Source: Photobacterium sanguinicancri (GTDB lineage: Bacteria; Pseudomonadota; Gammaproteobacteria; Enterobacterales; Vibrionaceae). Taken from it: a stretch of 64,000 bases of DNA. This document shows positions 30,916 through 41,556 of this stretch, in pieces. The translations under genes and the position numbers were made by a program. The DNA lies in assembly GCF_024346675.1 (NCBI RefSeq), contig NZ_AP024850.1:3348001-3412000 (forward strand), read 5' to 3'. Every line of letters starts with the position of its first letter. The stretch's first letter is position 1. The notes under the pieces are model-generated. The model ran no database searches and was not told where the DNA came from. It saw nothing but the letters and a program-made list of their open reading frames with translations.

Positions 30916-30942
30916 GCAACCAACTCCTTAAAGAAGAAATTA

Positions 30943-31221
<279 letters not shown>

Positions 31222-31295
31222 TTATTAGTTTGTAGTTGTATTAGCAACGAACAAAAATTAAAAATACGCAAAACAGTAATGAGTATACACGTTTA

Positions 31296-32231
31296 TCAAA
31301 CATCACATCTAACTGAGTTTGTGACTGTTTGTAACGCTATATCTACGTTACTGCTATCCAACCAGGTCAAATTTTCCCAGCCTCTCAGCCAGGTAATTTG
31401 ACGCTTCGCTAATTGACGAGTAGCACAGATTCCGCGAAAAATTGCTTCATCCTTATCACACTGCCCGTCCAAATAGTCCCACATCTGACGGTAACCAACA
31501 CAACGAATAGATGGCAAATCAGGCGTCAGGTCTTCACGCTCATATAGCGTGCGAACTTCTTGTTCAAAACCTGCTTCCATCATTTTGCCAAAACGTTGTT
31601 CGATCCGTTGATGCAGTACAGCCCTATCCATGGGAGCTATTGCAAATTGATGAACCTTATATGGCAGAGGTTCACCTTGAGTTTGTGTTAACTCTGTTAA
31701 AGTTTTACCCGAAATACGAAAAACTTCCAATGCACGAGAAAGACGCTGTGGATCGTTTGGGTGAATTCGAGCACCTGCAACAGGGTCAATACGCACTAAT
31801 TCATCATGGAGCGCTTGCCAACCTAACTCGGCCGCATCACGTTCGATCTGCGCTCGCACATCGACGTCTGCAGCGGGCAATGGCGACAGCCCTTCCAGTA
31901 ATGCTTTAAAATACAACATGGTGCCACCCACTAGAAGTGGGATGCGCCCTGCTGCAACTATATCAGCCATTTCTTTTAACGCATCGGCTCTGAAGTCTGC
32001 AGCCGAATAACTTTGCGCTGGATCACGAATATCGATCAGTCGATGCGGCGCTAAGGCGAGTTCTCGCTCATCTGGCTTCGCTGTACCTATATCCATATCT
32101 TTATAAATAAGGGCAGAGTCGACACTAATCAACTCTACAGGTAGCTGTTCTCGTAAACGAATGGCTAAATCCGTTTTGCCTGATGCGGTCGGCCCCATTA
32201 AAAAAATGGCCTGTGGTAATAGCTTACTCAT
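31296..32231 (-). CDS. miaA: tRNA dimethylallyltransferase
   Basis: Adds a dimethylallyl group to A37 of tRNAs that read UNN codons. The 311-residue protein has the P-loop [15 protein letters not shown] near residue 12, the [19 protein letters not shown] segment with the catalytic Asp, and [13 protein letters not shown] near the C-terminus. Its start overlaps the mutL end by 8 bp, indicating translational coupling. Confidence 0.97.
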   Translation of the reverse strand: MSKLLPQAIFLMGPTASGKTDLAIRLREQLPVELISVDSALIYKDMDIGTAKPDERELALAPHRLIDIRDPAQSYSAADFRADALKEMADIVAAGRIPLLVGGTMLYFKALLEGLSPLPAADVDVRAQIERDAAELGWQALHDELVRIDPVAGARIHPNDPQRLSRALEVFRISGKTLTELTQTQGEPLPYKVHQFAIAPMDRAVLHQRIEQRFGKMMEAGFEQEVRTLYEREDLTPDLPSIRCVGYRQMWDYLDGQCDKDEAIFRGICATRQLAKRQITWLRGWENLTWLDSSNVDIALQTVTNSVRCDV

Positions 32232-34383
32232 GATTAAATGCTTCTATTGCTTCGTTGGTATTCACCGCACGGAGCAAATTCTTATAATAAAGTTCAAGAT
32301 CATTGGCCCATAGATGCTCGAGCTCAGTAACTAACTGAATCGCTTGGGACAGACTAAATGCGTCTGTTGGCATCACACACTGTGTCGCCAGCCAATCTAA
32401 TAATTTGTCCCAACCTTGGGCTTGTTGATCCTCAGCAACTGAGAGTAAATACGTTAATAGATTCGGGATCAGTTGCTGTAAATTTTGTTGTCGCAGTGGC
32501 ATGCACACTGACAAAATAATGAGGCCATTATTGTTTTTCTTTTTCAGCTGAATCCCCAACTGTTTCAATAACAGTGCATGCTGCTCTGCACATGCGATCA
32601 ATTCTGGCTCAACGGGCACAGAATGTGGGATCAATAATGGCTGTGGTTTCAACCCTTCGCTTTGCGCTAGTTTAAGCTGACCTTTATGACGCAAACGCTG
32701 CGCAACATCTAAAGACAGCAAATAAATCCCATCTTCTCGGCTTAATAATAAATAGCGCTGTGCCACAAGTGATAACGCTTTGCCTAACCCAACAGAGCTT
32801 GCCCCCCCAACCGGCATATTCACTGCACGACTGACTGGAACGATGGGAGTGCTTTGCTGCCATTCATTACGCACAGGTTGTGCTGATGACACGGGCTTAG
32901 AATATTGCCTCTCGTCCGATGCCGAAACTGACAACGACGGAGCCGCTTCAGTATGATACCTATCAGCATTATTCGCTGATTGACTATCAGTTTCAGCTTC
33001 AGCGGTTTGCATTAATCGTTGATAAGCTGCAACTTCTTGCCTTGATGGCGCATCACCACCGAATTGCCGTCCATTGCCAGAATTTGATGATTGAGAGCCC
33101 ATCGTCGTTCTGGATGAGGACGTTCGAGCGTTACCATGATGCGTATCATGCGAACCACTTCGGTCATTGCTATGCCTAGGTTCGAGCGATGTTTTCACTT
33201 CGCTATCGAGCCACTCATTGGCATCCGCTTTATTCGGGTAATCCGGTGTATTTGCGATGGCGGCAGAAGACGGTGCTGCTTCAGCGACATGATGAACACG
33301 TCGTTCCGAAGAAGCTAAATCGACATAATGCTGCGCAGAAGCACTGGCTCGTTGCGGCGCTTGGTATGTTTCTTCACCAGCTTCCATGCTCTGCTGTAAA
33401 GCACTTTGGATAGCTTGATAAATAAAATCATGCACCCAACGCCCCTGATGAAAACGAACTTCATGTTTAGCGGGGTGAACATTCACATCCACTTGATGCG
33501 GATCAACTTCAATAAACAGCACATAAGCGGCATAGAGATCTGAAGGCAAGCTGCTTTCATAGGCTTGGCGAATAGCATGATTGATGAGTTTATCTTTCAT
33601 CATTCTGCCATTCACATAGCAATACTGGATATCATTTTGTGGCCGTGCGCCGTGTGAGTTGCAAATCCACCCAGAGAGTTTTAAGTCTCCATGTTCTAAT
33701 TCAACAGCAAGGGCATGCTTCAGGAATGGCCCACCACATACTGCGGCTAAACGACGCTCTTTTTGTACCTGCGTATCAGAAGCGCGATATTGGCGAATCA
33801 ACTTACCGTTATGACGTAAATTAATTGCCACATCAAATCGGCTCAACGCGATACGCTTAAGCAATTCATCAATGTGGTTAAATTCAGTTTTTTCAGTACG
33901 GAGGAATTTACGGCGTGCCGGTGTATTGAAAAATAAATCCAATACTTCCAATGTAGTGCCCACTGGATGCGCGGCTGGTTTCAGCTGCACATCCATATCA
34001 CGACCTTCTGCATACGCCGACCACGCTTCTTCTTGGTCTTGCGTGCGCGAGGTAAGGGTCAAGCGCGATACGGAGCTAATACTGGCAAGCGCTTCACCAC
34101 GGAAGCCTAAACTCACAATGGCTTCCAGATCATCTAGCGAGGCGATTTTTGATGTGGCATGGCGACTTAACGCCAAACCCAGTTCATCTTTAACGATCCC
34201 TTTACCGTTGTCCCGAATTCGGATTGTTCGACTTCCCCCTTTATCGATATCGATATCGATTCGGGTTGCGCCAGCGTCGAGGCTGTTTTCGACCAGCTCC
34301 TTGACGACTGAAGCGGGACGTTCCACTACCTCACCTGCTGCAATCTGGTTTGCCAGTCTGGCAGGTAATATCTGAATGGGCAT
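32224..34383 (-). CDS. mutL: DNA mismatch repair protein MutL
   Basis: MutL links MutS mismatch recognition to MutH nicking. The 719-residue protein, longer than E. coli MutL (615), has the GHKL ATPase N-terminal domain ([31 protein letters not shown]; residues 1-335), a long low-complexity linker rich in Ser, His, Asn and Arg (about 340-520) and a C-terminal dimerisation domain (about 525-719). No DQHAxxER endonuclease motif is seen, as expected for a species using MutH. The extra length is in the linker. Confidence 0.96.
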   Translation of the reverse strand: MPIQILPARLANQIAAGEVVERPASVVKELVENSLDAGATRIDIDIDKGGSRTIRIRDNGKGIVKDELGLALSRHATSKIASLDDLEAIVSLGFRGEALASISSVSRLTLTSRTQDQEEAWSAYAEGRDMDVQLKPAAHPVGTTLEVLDLFFNTPARRKFLRTEKTEFNHIDELLKRIALSRFDVAINLRHNGKLIRQYRASDTQVQKERRLAAVCGGPFLKHALAVELEHGDLKLSGWICNSHGARPQNDIQYCYVNGRMMKDKLINHAIRQAYESSLPSDLYAAYVLFIEVDPHQVDVNVHPAKHEVRFHQGRWVHDFIYQAIQSALQQSMEAGEETYQAPQRASASAQHYVDLASSERRVHHVAEAAPSSAAIANTPDYPNKADANEWLDSEVKTSLEPRHSNDRSGSHDTHHGNARTSSSRTTMGSQSSNSGNGRQFGGDAPSRQEVAAYQRLMQTAEAETDSQSANNADRYHTEAAPSLSVSASDERQYSKPVSSAQPVRNEWQQSTPIVPVSRAVNMPVGGASSVGLGKALSLVAQRYLLLSREDGIYLLSLDVAQRLRHKGQLKLAQSEGLKPQPLLIPHSVPVEPELIACAEQHALLLKQLGIQLKKKNNNGLIILSVCMPLRQQNLQQLIPNLLTYLLSVAEDQQAQGWDKLLDWLATQCVMPTDAFSLSQAIQLVTELEHLWANDLELYYKNLLRAVNTNEAIEAFNHE

Positions 34384-34385
34384 AA

Positions 34386-36092
34386 TTAACTTCTAGGGAT
34401 GATTAATTTCTGACCGACGGCCAAGTTATCAGAGCTTAGCTTATTCACACTTCGAATACTATCGACACTGACACCATATTGGCTGGCAATTTTACCTAAA
34501 AACTCTCCGCGTTTAACGGTGTGATTCAAGGCTTTACGGTTACTTAGGTTAATTTTTAACTTTTGACCAACAGCCAATGAATCAGAGCGTAACTTGTTCT
34601 CGCTTCGAATGCTGGCCACCGTCACACTGTACTTATCAGCAATCTTGCCAAGGAACTCACCGCGCTGCACTTTGTGCGTCACGATATTTACCTTCGCTGG
34701 CGTGGGTTTGTTCACCGCGACAGTCGTTGACGACGGTGCTTTACCACCAGGGATCGACAACACTTGCCCTACTTTTAGCGTATTCGATTTTAAGCTATTC
34801 GCTTTCTTAATTGCACTTACAGAGGTGCCATAGCGTTTAGCAATGATACTTAACGACTGCCCAGAGGTTACTTTATGTTTTATGCCGTGTTTACGTGAAG
34901 CAAACAAGGTACCTTCTGGCGGTTTCTCATTGAAATACTGCAACACCCCTTTATAGACCGCATTGGCGATTTTATTCTGGTGCGCTGATGAGTTAAGTAA
35001 ACGCTCTTCTCTCGGGTTGGTAATAAAACCCGTTTCCACTAATAAAGAGGGAATGTCAGGTGATTTTAATACCGCTAAGCTCGCATGTTCAGGGCGACTT
35101 TTATGTAGCGTGGTCACTCGACCTAATTCTTTTAAAACGCGAGAAGCTACATCGTAGCCTTCTTTTTGCGAATGACTAAATTGCAAATCAAGCACAGCCA
35201 TACTCAAGTATTGATCATCGTTATCACCCGACAACACATCACCACCACCAAGCAGCTGTGATTGTTTCTCGGTTTGTTCAATCCAACGACCAATTTCCGA
35301 ATTCGCACGACGAGTATTCAAGACCCATACCGATGCACCACGAGGCTGTGGTTTGTGGAAACCATCAGCATGAATAGAAACCAAGAGATGCGCTTTATTT
35401 TTACGGGCAATCTCAGATCGTTTATTCAAGTTAACAAAGTAATCACCACCGCGGGTGAGGACAGCTTTCATGCCGGGAGTTGCGTTAATTTTCGCAGCAA
35501 CGCGTTTTGATACATCCAGCGTTACGTTCTTTTCATACTTACGCGTTGGTCCAATGGAACCGGGATCTTCACCACCATGCCCAGGATCAATCGCTATGAT
35601 AATGTCGTCGTTACCTGACGGTAATTGTGCCGCCTGATTTTCAACCGCTGGCTTTGACTTAGTCGGTTTAACTACCGCCGCTTTTTTACCATGGGGTAAA
35701 TCCAACACTAACCGATGGCCGTAATGTCCATCAGGCGTTGGGGCCAGCGTAAATAGTTTAGGTGTCATACCCGTTTTAATTTCAAACACCAAACGGAATG
35801 AACCCTTATCCGGGGCACCACTGCTACGGATTTTTTTCAAGACCGCACTATCGCTCACCACAATGGGTAGCTTAGTTTTTAATGTGGTCTTCTTTAAGTC
35901 CACGACTAAGCGATTAGGCTTAGTGAGCGTAAAATAGGAATATACCGCCTCGCTTTGCATGTCGAGAACAACGCGGGTTTCGTCTGGCGCAGGCCATACA
36001 CGAACACTCTTTAGCTCATTGGCCCATGCCGCCACCGAACTAAATAACCCAGCCCCTAAAATTACAATCTGAAAAAAAATCCGAACAGACAT
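34386..36092 (-). CDS. amiB: N-acetylmuramoyl-L-alanine amidase with AMIN and three LysM domains
   Basis: A periplasmic zinc amidase that splits septal peptidoglycan during cell separation. The 568-residue protein has a signal peptide (cleavage near AWA-NE), an AMIN targeting domain (about 28-125), the Amidase_3 domain ([14 protein letters not shown] near residue 172, later His and Glu zinc/catalytic residues) and three C-terminal LysM repeats (about 405-450, 470-515, 525-568). It is longer than E. coli AmiB because of the LysM repeats. It lies between tsaE and mutL. Confidence 0.95.
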   Translation of the reverse strand: MSVRIFFQIVILGAGLFSSVAAWANELKSVRVWPAPDETRVVLDMQSEAVYSYFTLTKPNRLVVDLKKTTLKTKLPIVVSDSAVLKKIRSSGAPDKGSFRLVFEIKTGMTPKLFTLAPTPDGHYGHRLVLDLPHGKKAAVVKPTKSKPAVENQAAQLPSGNDDIIIAIDPGHGGEDPGSIGPTRKYEKNVTLDVSKRVAAKINATPGMKAVLTRGGDYFVNLNKRSEIARKNKAHLLVSIHADGFHKPQPRGASVWVLNTRRANSEIGRWIEQTEKQSQLLGGGDVLSGDNDDQYLSMAVLDLQFSHSQKEGYDVASRVLKELGRVTTLHKSRPEHASLAVLKSPDIPSLLVETGFITNPREERLLNSSAHQNKIANAVYKGVLQYFNEKPPEGTLFASRKHGIKHKVTSGQSLSIIAKRYGTSVSAIKKANSLKSNTLKVGQVLSIPGGKAPSSTTVAVNKPTPAKVNIVTHKVQRGEFLGKIADKYSVTVASIRSENKLRSDSLAVGQKLKINLSNRKALNHTVKRGEFLGKIASQYGVSVDSIRSVNKLSSDNLAVGQKLIIPRS

Positions 36093-36096
36093 CCTA

Positions 36097-36561
36097 TCAA
36101 CACAACTCCAAACGTTTAACTATAGCCATGCCGTATTCGCTGTTTGCCGTTAATGTGGCTTTGCGTTGTTCACCATGGTAGCGCATATCTAATTCTAGGT
36201 CGGGTTCTGGCAATAAGCCGTGTCCTCTTTCTGGCCATTCCACTAAACAAATAGCATCAGCTGAAAAGTAGTCACGGATCCCCATGAACTCAAGTTCTTC
36301 TGGATCGGCTAAACGATAAAGATCGAAGTGATAAACTTGCCAAGGGGGCAGTTCATACGGTTCAACCAGAGTATATGTTGGGCTTTTCACATTCCCTTGA
36401 TGGCCTAATGCACGAATAAAACCACGACTAAACGTTGTTTTACCTGCACCCAGATCACCATGAAGATAAATCGTTGTTTGACGATCACAAGCTTGTGCCA
36501 GTTGTTGGCCTAATTCTACCGTCGCTTGCTCATCGGCAAGTTGAATCTCAATTGTTTGCAT
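36097..36561 (-). CDS. tsaE: tRNA threonylcarbamoyladenosine biosynthesis ATPase TsaE
   Basis: TsaE is the ATPase that resets the TsaB-TsaD complex making t6A37. The 154-residue protein has Walker [15 protein letters not shown] near residue 34 and the conserved [10 protein letters not shown] and HFDLYRL motifs. It starts 7 bp after nnr ends and stops 4 bp before amiB, so it is deep within an operon. Confidence 0.96.
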   Translation of the reverse strand: MQTIEIQLADEQATVELGQQLAQACDRQTTIYLHGDLGAGKTTFSRGFIRALGHQGNVKSPTYTLVEPYELPPWQVYHFDLYRLADPEELEFMGIRDYFSADAICLVEWPERGHGLLPEPDLELDMRYHGEQRKATLTANSEYGMAIVKRLELC

Positions 36562-36568
36562 GATCTTA

Positions 36569-38056
36569 TTATCTTGAATTGACTAATTGTCGAATATACG
36601 GGAATAAATCACTGGCTATCATCCCACGCTCTCCCTCTTGAGCGCAAAGATCGGCAGCTTTACTGTGAAGAAAAACCCCCAGTACCGCAGCATCCGATAA
36701 TGATAAATTTTGCCCCAAAAGGCTACCAATAATACCAGATAACACATCGCCCATGCCGCCTGTTGCCATTCCAGGGTTACCTGCTCGACACACATAAAAC
36801 TGCATACCATCAAAAACCAAGGTGCCAGCCCCTTTTAGCACTGCCACCCCACCATACTTTTGTTGTAATCGTTGCACCGCCAGAAAGCGATCGGATTCGA
36901 CATCAGCAATACTGCACATAAGTAAGCGAGCCGCTTCTCCTGGATGGGGAGTAATTATACGATTATTTTTATAGTCAGGGGAAAGCGCCAATAAGTTCAA
37001 TCCATCGGCATCTAACACCATCTTTTTTTCACAATCGGCGAGATGAAAGTAAAGCGCTTTACCCCAATCACCGGTTCCTAATCCTGGCCCCAAGACAATC
37101 ACATCACTCCAATCGCGTTGCTGTCTGATTTCATGTGCTTTTTCTTGCCACCCTTGTACCATTATCTCAGGCCGAGCAGTCACAATTGACAAAACATTGT
37201 CAGGCCGTGTGACAACGGCCGTTAAACCAGCACCAGTACGTAAACAAGCTTCCGCCGCTAACCGAATTGCCCCCGCCATACCGAGATCCCCGCCAAAACA
37301 CGTCACTCGACCATGATCGCCTTTGTGTGCAGTCCGCCTGCGTTGCGCTAATCGTGTCGGGATGATTGTATCTGTAAGAGCAAACGCACTTGGCTGTTGC
37401 TGACTATCAAAAATCGTATTTACGCCAAGACCCGCGAAATAAAGTTCACCCACCACATTAGAGGCTTGCCCTGTTGTTAACCCTTGCTTCACTCCAATAA
37501 AAGTTACGGTTTTCTTTGCTTGTATTGCACACCCCAGTATTCGTCCTGTATCTGCACATAAGCCAGATGGGAGGTCAACTGCAATAACGGGGTTGTGCGC
37601 TTGATTGATAGTCGTAATTAGCTGACTTGTCTCATCCCTTACTGAGCCAGATAACCCTGTACCTAACAGCGCATCAATAACAACATCTATATCATGAGGA
37701 AGTTCCGTTTTAGGCGCACTAATTCGCCCCCCTGCCGCCAACCAAGCATCACGCGCAGTAGCGGCATCACCCGTTAATTGATTCGCATCACCAAGGTGCC
37801 AAACTTCAACATCTATCCCTGCAGATAATGCTAAACGCGCCACTACATAACCATCACCACCATTATTTCCCCCACCACAACAAATCAAAAGTGAGGTCGT
37901 CGCTGGATAGTGGCCTTTAAGGCACTCAAACACAGCAGCACCAGCGCGTTCCATTAGCGTGTACATTGCCAACTGCATTGTTTCAGCGGCCTGTCGTTCA
38001 CCCGCTTTTACTGTTTCCGCTAAATAAAGGGAAATAGGCAGCCTTGAAGTCACCAT
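36569..38056 (-). CDS. nnr: Bifunctional NAD(P)H-hydrate epimerase / ADP-dependent dehydratase
   Basis: Repairs hydrated NAD(P)H. The 495-residue protein fuses an N-terminal YjeF_N epimerase domain (residues about 1-220, [15 protein letters not shown] near residue 60) to a C-terminal ribokinase-like dehydratase (about 230-495, [11 protein letters not shown] and [15 protein letters not shown]). It is the first gene of the nnr-tsaE-amiB-mutL-miaA-hfq-hflXKC block, and its upstream gap carries the divergent PEP-CTERM gene. Confidence 0.95.
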   Translation of the reverse strand: MVTSRLPISLYLAETVKAGERQAAETMQLAMYTLMERAGAAVFECLKGHYPATTSLLICCGGGNNGGDGYVVARLALSAGIDVEVWHLGDANQLTGDAATARDAWLAAGGRISAPKTELPHDIDVVIDALLGTGLSGSVRDETSQLITTINQAHNPVIAVDLPSGLCADTGRILGCAIQAKKTVTFIGVKQGLTTGQASNVVGELYFAGLGVNTIFDSQQQPSAFALTDTIIPTRLAQRRRTAHKGDHGRVTCFGGDLGMAGAIRLAAEACLRTGAGLTAVVTRPDNVLSIVTARPEIMVQGWQEKAHEIRQQRDWSDVIVLGPGLGTGDWGKALYFHLADCEKKMVLDADGLNLLALSPDYKNNRIITPHPGEAARLLMCSIADVESDRFLAVQRLQQKYGGVAVLKGAGTLVFDGMQFYVCRAGNPGMATGGMGDVLSGIIGSLLGQNLSLSDAAVLGVFLHSKAADLCAQEGERGMIASDLFPYIRQLVNSR

Positions 38057-38190
38057 AAAATAATCCTTTTTGAAGTGCAGCTACGGGGAATCTGTCTCGA
38101 CGTTAGCAGCCGTAACATAACCATAGAGATAACATTAAGAATAACTATATAAAGAAAACATCCCACTGTAATCCTCCCCCCAACAAACAG

Positions 38191-38213
38191 AACTGTCAGC
38201 TTTATTTACAGTT
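38191..38213. repeat. Inverted repeat upstream of the sigma-54 promoter
   Basis: AACTGT (38191-38196) and ACAGTT (38208-38213) form a 6-bp dyad with an 11-bp centre, about 60-80 bp upstream of the -24 element. That is where an enhancer-binding protein would sit. The dyad is short and may be chance. Confidence 0.35.
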
Positions 38214-38272
38214 AAAAGGCATAACTGCCATTCCCCTTTGCTAACCACATAAAAAGAAAGGCCTTAATTTCT

Positions 38273-38288
38273 TGGCATCCCCTTTGCT
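38273..38288 (+). promoter_or_regulatory. Sigma-54 promoter of the PEP-CTERM gene
   Basis: TGGCATCCCCTTTGCT has GG (38274-38275) and GC (38286-38287) ten bases apart with the full TTGGCA and TTTGCT elements, a near-consensus RpoN site. The start would be near 38299, about 55 bp before the ATG. PEP-CTERM genes in other bacteria are often driven by sigma-54 with PrsK/PrsR. Confidence 0.8.
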
Positions 38289-38353
38289 TTATTAAAAACA
38301 CAACAAAGCGCTAGCACATTGACTAACGCCATCGAAAGTCCAGGGAGATACAA

Positions 38354-39133
38354 ATGAAAAAGTTAGTTATCGCAACTGCATTACTTGGCTTTGCATTTCA
38401 TGCCAATGCGACATCAGTTATTTTCGATGATTTCAATATTGATCATGGCCCACTCAGTCTGGGCAAATACGATATGCAAACAACCAAAGATGCTGCAGCC
38501 CAAGACGGAAGTATTTTAGGTGGAGAAAGAGATATTCGTTTACATATTGTCACTTCATCTGGCGTTTCATCAGATGCACTTGCTGAAGCAGGCGCAAACC
38601 CGATGGCTTCACAGCTGAGCTGGAGCAATGCCAGTGGCGCCGTGTCTTGGGTTGAAATGGTTTACGATGGCACCACCAATGCGCATGATACTAAAGGTCC
38701 ATACTCCACCACCGAAGGCTTAGCCGATAATATTGATAAAGATGGCTTAGGTGCCACTGATCTCTCAACATTCACTGACTTCTTCTTTAATATCACCAGT
38801 AATGATGCAGCCAATAACTTTGATTATTACTTTAGCCTCTACGACACAATGGGAGGCTCGGCGATATTTACAGGCAGTAATATGGGGAGTGTGGGACAAG
38901 TATTACTTGGCTTTGAAAACTTCGCAGGCGTAGATTTCACTAAGATCAGTGCCATTTCTTGGGGCTTTATTGGTGACGGTGATGCCATTGATATCAGCAT
39001 AGACTCATGGGGTGTCGTACCTGAACCATCAATCATGGCCGTGTTTGGCACAGGATTACTCATGTTTGGCGCTATGGGATATCGCCGTAAAGAAAAGGGC
39101 GAGTCACTACAAAAGCCTAATGCATTGCAATAA
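38354..39133 (+). CDS. PEP-CTERM-type exported protein
   Basis: A 259-residue secreted protein with a signal peptide (MKKLVIATALLGFAFHANA) and a large Asp/Asn/Ser/Thr-rich, mostly beta part. Near the C-terminus (about residues 226-248) is a PEP-CTERM sorting signal: VPEPS, a hydrophobic helix (IMAVFGTGLLMFGAMGY) and a basic RRK. In species with exosortase (EpsH/XrtA) such proteins are cut and handled during exopolysaccharide export. Unusually, about 11 residues (KGESLQKPNALQ) follow the basic cluster. GGAGAT precedes the ATG at suitable spacing. No exosortase gene is in the window. The protein's own function is unknown. Confidence 0.8.
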   Translation: MKKLVIATALLGFAFHANATSVIFDDFNIDHGPLSLGKYDMQTTKDAAAQDGSILGGERDIRLHIVTSSGVSSDALAEAGANPMASQLSWSNASGAVSWVEMVYDGTTNAHDTKGPYSTTEGLADNIDKDGLGATDLSTFTDFFFNITSNDAANNFDYYFSLYDTMGGSAIFTGSNMGSVGQVLLGFENFAGVDFTKISAISWGFIGDGDAIDISIDSWGVVPEPSIMAVFGTGLLMFGAMGYRRKEKGESLQKPNALQ

Positions 39134-39174
39134 GACCCTCATTTTAAAATTAGCTTGGTACAACAAAAGTAAAC

Positions 39175-39221
39175 GTCTAGATAAAAAGAAGCAGACTACA
39201 GACTCTTCTTTTTATCTAGAC
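39175..39221 (+). terminator. Long perfect hairpin after the PEP-CTERM gene
   Basis: A 17-bp perfect inverted repeat (arms 39175-39191 and 39205-39221, GTCTAGATAAAAAGAAG) with a 13-base loop. It lacks a classical GC stem plus T-run, so it may be a terminator, an mRNA 3' stabiliser or a protein-binding palindrome. Confidence 0.5.
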
Positions 39222-39339
39222 CTTCCTATTAACACGCCTAGGCTCCTACCAACGCCTACCGTTAGCCCCTCATACTTTCACGAAATAACAGCACGGTTCT
39301 ATGCTACACTTCGCCCCCCGAAATTGAGCGAGCAACACC

Positions 39340-40473
39340 ATGAGCATCGACTATAACGCCCTAGCCCTACAAATTAAGCTGTGGGGAAAAGAATTAGGCT
39401 TCCAACACGTTGGAATTTGCGATGTCGACTTAAGCCAACATGAAGCACAGCTTCAGCGCTGGCTAGATGCTGGATACCATGGTGATATGGACTGGATGGC
39501 ACGTCATGGCATGATGCGAGCACGTCCGCATGAACTCCTACCGGGTACCGTACGCGTCATCAGTGTACGCATGAACTATTTGCCACCGAATGCTGAATTT
39601 GCTCAAACATTAAAAAACCCAGACAAAGCCTACATTAGCCGCTATTCCCTCGGTCGTGATTACCATAAATTGATCCGTAATCGCCTGAAAAAGCTGGGGC
39701 AAAATATCGAACAAGTCGTGGGACAGTTTGGTCACCGCCCTTTTGTCGACTCAGCGCCTATTTTGGAGCGCCCATTAGCAGAAAAGTCCGGACTAGGCTG
39801 GACTGGTAAGCATTCACTCATTCTGAGCCAAGAAGCGGGATCATGGTTTTTTCTCGGCGAACTATTAATCGATTTACCTCTTCCCGTTGATACAGCGGAA
39901 ACGAATCAGTGCGGTAAATGTGTTGCCTGCATAACAAGCTGCCCAACAGGTGCTATCGTTGAAGAGGGCGTTGTTGACGCTCGTCGTTGTATTTCTTATC
40001 TAACAATTGAATTTGATGGAGTGATCCCAGAAGAGTTTCGGGAAAAGATCGGTAACCGTATTTATGGTTGCGATGATTGCCAGCTAGTTTGTCCTTTTAA
40101 TCGCTTCTCCGACATTACAGAAGAAGCTGACTACCATTGCCGTGACAATCTCTATCAACAAGACTTACTCGTATTATTTGACTGGAATGAAGCAGCATTC
40201 TTAAAAAATACTGAAGGCTCGGCTATTCGCCGGATTGGCCATACTCAATGGCTCCGTAATATAACGATTGCACTCGGAAATGCGCCCTACCAGCCAGCAA
40301 TTATTAATGCGCTCACCGAGAAGCTGGGGCTTAATGAAATGTTAGATGTACACCTAGAGTGGGCATTGGCTCAACAGCAGCAAAAGCGTGCTGAAGCAAA
40401 CCTTGAAATACTACCAACCAAAACAAAGCGCCTTGTACGAATTATAGAGAAAGGCTTACCGCGTGATGCTTAA
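39340..40473 (+). CDS. queG: Epoxyqueuosine reductase
   Basis: A cobalamin and Fe-S enzyme that reduces epoxyqueuosine to queuosine in tRNA. The 377-residue protein carries two ferredoxin-like motifs, CGKCVACITSCPTGAI (near residue 190) and CDDCQLVCPFNRF (near residue 245), and the N-terminal cobalamin-binding DUF1730 region (GYHGDMDWMARH). It is transcribed away from the nnr block. In E. coli queG borders the datA locus and the glyVXY tRNAs; the same neighbours are found here. Confidence 0.96.
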   Translation: MSIDYNALALQIKLWGKELGFQHVGICDVDLSQHEAQLQRWLDAGYHGDMDWMARHGMMRARPHELLPGTVRVISVRMNYLPPNAEFAQTLKNPDKAYISRYSLGRDYHKLIRNRLKKLGQNIEQVVGQFGHRPFVDSAPILERPLAEKSGLGWTGKHSLILSQEAGSWFFLGELLIDLPLPVDTAETNQCGKCVACITSCPTGAIVEEGVVDARRCISYLTIEFDGVIPEEFREKIGNRIYGCDDCQLVCPFNRFSDITEEADYHCRDNLYQQDLLVLFDWNEAAFLKNTEGSAIRRIGHTQWLRNITIALGNAPYQPAIINALTEKLGLNEMLDVHLEWALAQQQQKRAEANLEILPTKTKRLVRIIEKGLPRDA

Positions 40474-40579
40474 GCCATACTTTAGCTAAGCCGACCCATC
40501 AGCCGTAATCTCACCGCTCTGAAATCGTTCTTATGTTATTCCCATACAAAATGCGAGCTAGGTCTTCATTCCGTGTATA

Positions 40580-40869
40580 TGTGGAAAACATTTGCAGTTT
40601 GCTACTTTTCGCCTATAGCTCAAACAATTAAACACAGACAGCTTTATTCAACGTAGTCGTATTTTTTCCACAAGAATACATACTGATCAAGCTGTATATA
40701 AAGCTGGGAGAAAACAATCAAAACACATAAAAAACATACACTTAATATGTTGATAAAGTTATTAAGTTAGATCTGGGGATAGGTATAAAAATGGATATAT
40801 GAAAGTTATTCACACGGCATCAGCACACGTAATCAACTGACTTACCCACAGCAACAATAATGTGGATAA
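40580..40869. other. Cluster of DnaA boxes, candidate datA-like locus
   Basis: Within 290 non-coding bases lie TTTTCCACA (minus, 40580-40588), TTTTCCACA (plus, 40664-40672), TTATTCACA (plus, 40806-40814), TTACCCACA (plus, 40842-40850, one mismatch) and the perfect box TTATCCACA (minus, 40861-40869). A weaker TTATCAACA lies at 40748-40756 (minus). AT-rich sequence separates the pairs, and an imperfect IHF-like AATCAACTGACTTA is at 40831-40844. E. coli datA, which titrates DnaA and promotes ATP-DnaA hydrolysis with IHF, lies in the same gap between queG and the glycine tRNAs. The assignment is by position and boxes only. Confidence 0.6.
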
Positions 40870-40967
40870 CTCTGTTAATTAAGATCGAAGATCCCCTGTT
40901 AGTATCACTGCGAGGCTAGATAATATAAGCCCTTAGATGAAAAACAGTACTGGATAAGAGAGCAGGT

Positions 40968-41057
40968 ATGTTTGAAGCTTACCTTACCCGTCTAGCTCGT
41001 TGTATGAGCATTCACGAGGGTAACGCTACACAGCTATTAATCGTCACAGAGCATTAA
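40968..41057 (+). CDS. Possible 29-residue small protein
   Basis: An ATG at 40968 preceded by AGAGAGCAGGT opens 29 codons (MFEAYLTRLARCMSIHEGN ...) to TAA at 41055. It lies between the DnaA boxes and the end of the tRNA array. A second ATG with the same first codons (MFEA) at 41111 opens only 10 codons. It may be a small protein, a decayed fragment or chance. Confidence 0.3.
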   Translation: MFEAYLTRLARCMSIHEGNATQLLIVTEH

Positions 41058-41076
41058 AATACACAGATAACAAGAA

Positions 41077-41093
41077 CAACCTCATAGAGGTTG
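41077..41093 (-). terminator. Possible terminator of the tRNA array
   Basis: CAACCTC / GAGGTTG hairpin, followed on the minus strand by TTCTTGTT. It is the first good hairpin downstream of the last tRNA, but the T-run is poor. Confidence 0.4.
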
Positions 41094-41307
41094 CAGTATA
41101 AATTCTAATGATGTTTGAAGCTGATCACTTCTATGTATCCTAACCAACGTTAGGAATTTTTGAAGCCAACATGCAGGTGGTTTTCACACTTGGAAACCTG
41201 ATGTAGCTAGGGACTATTACTTCACAGTAGTAGGGTACCGTTAAAGTACGGTAACAACTATTTGTTTTACTGCCTAAGCAATAAAATACTCTTTCATAAA
41301 GAAAAAG

Positions 41308-41383
41308 TGGAGCGACACATCGGGTTCGAACCGATGACCTCAACCTTGGCAAGGTTGCGCTCTACCAACTGAGCTAGTGTCGC
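41308..41383 (-). tRNA. tRNA-Gly (GCC), copy 1 (last transcribed)
   Basis: A 76-nt cloverleaf with encoded CCA: acceptor GCGACAC pairs with GTGTCGC, the D arm is AGCTCAGTTGGTAGAGC, the anticodon loop CTTGCCAA has anticodon GCC, and the T arm has GGTTCGAACCC. Copies 1-8 are identical. E. coli has three tRNA-Gly(GCC) genes (glyVXY) at this place beside orn. Confidence 0.97.
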
Positions 41384-41407
41384 ATGCTTGTATTTCAACA
41401 AGTAAAT

Positions 41408-41484
<77 letters not shown>

Positions 41485-41556
41485 TCCGATTTATACTCAC
41501 CGTTAAAGTACGGTAACAACTATTGCTCTCTCAGTCAGTGACTGAAGGAACCAATT

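Noticed and set aside
33872..34375. 167-codon plus-strand ORF
   Set aside because: Antisense to the conserved ATPase domain of mutL.
40580..40869. Chromosomal replication origin
   Set aside because: DnaA boxes are present, but no dense GATC clusters, 13-mers or mnmG/mioC/dnaA neighbours; the gene context is that of datA, not oriC.
41140..41352. 70-codon minus-strand ORF at the end of the tRNA array
   Set aside because: It begins inside a tRNA-Gly gene and runs into non-coding DNA without a ribosome-binding site.
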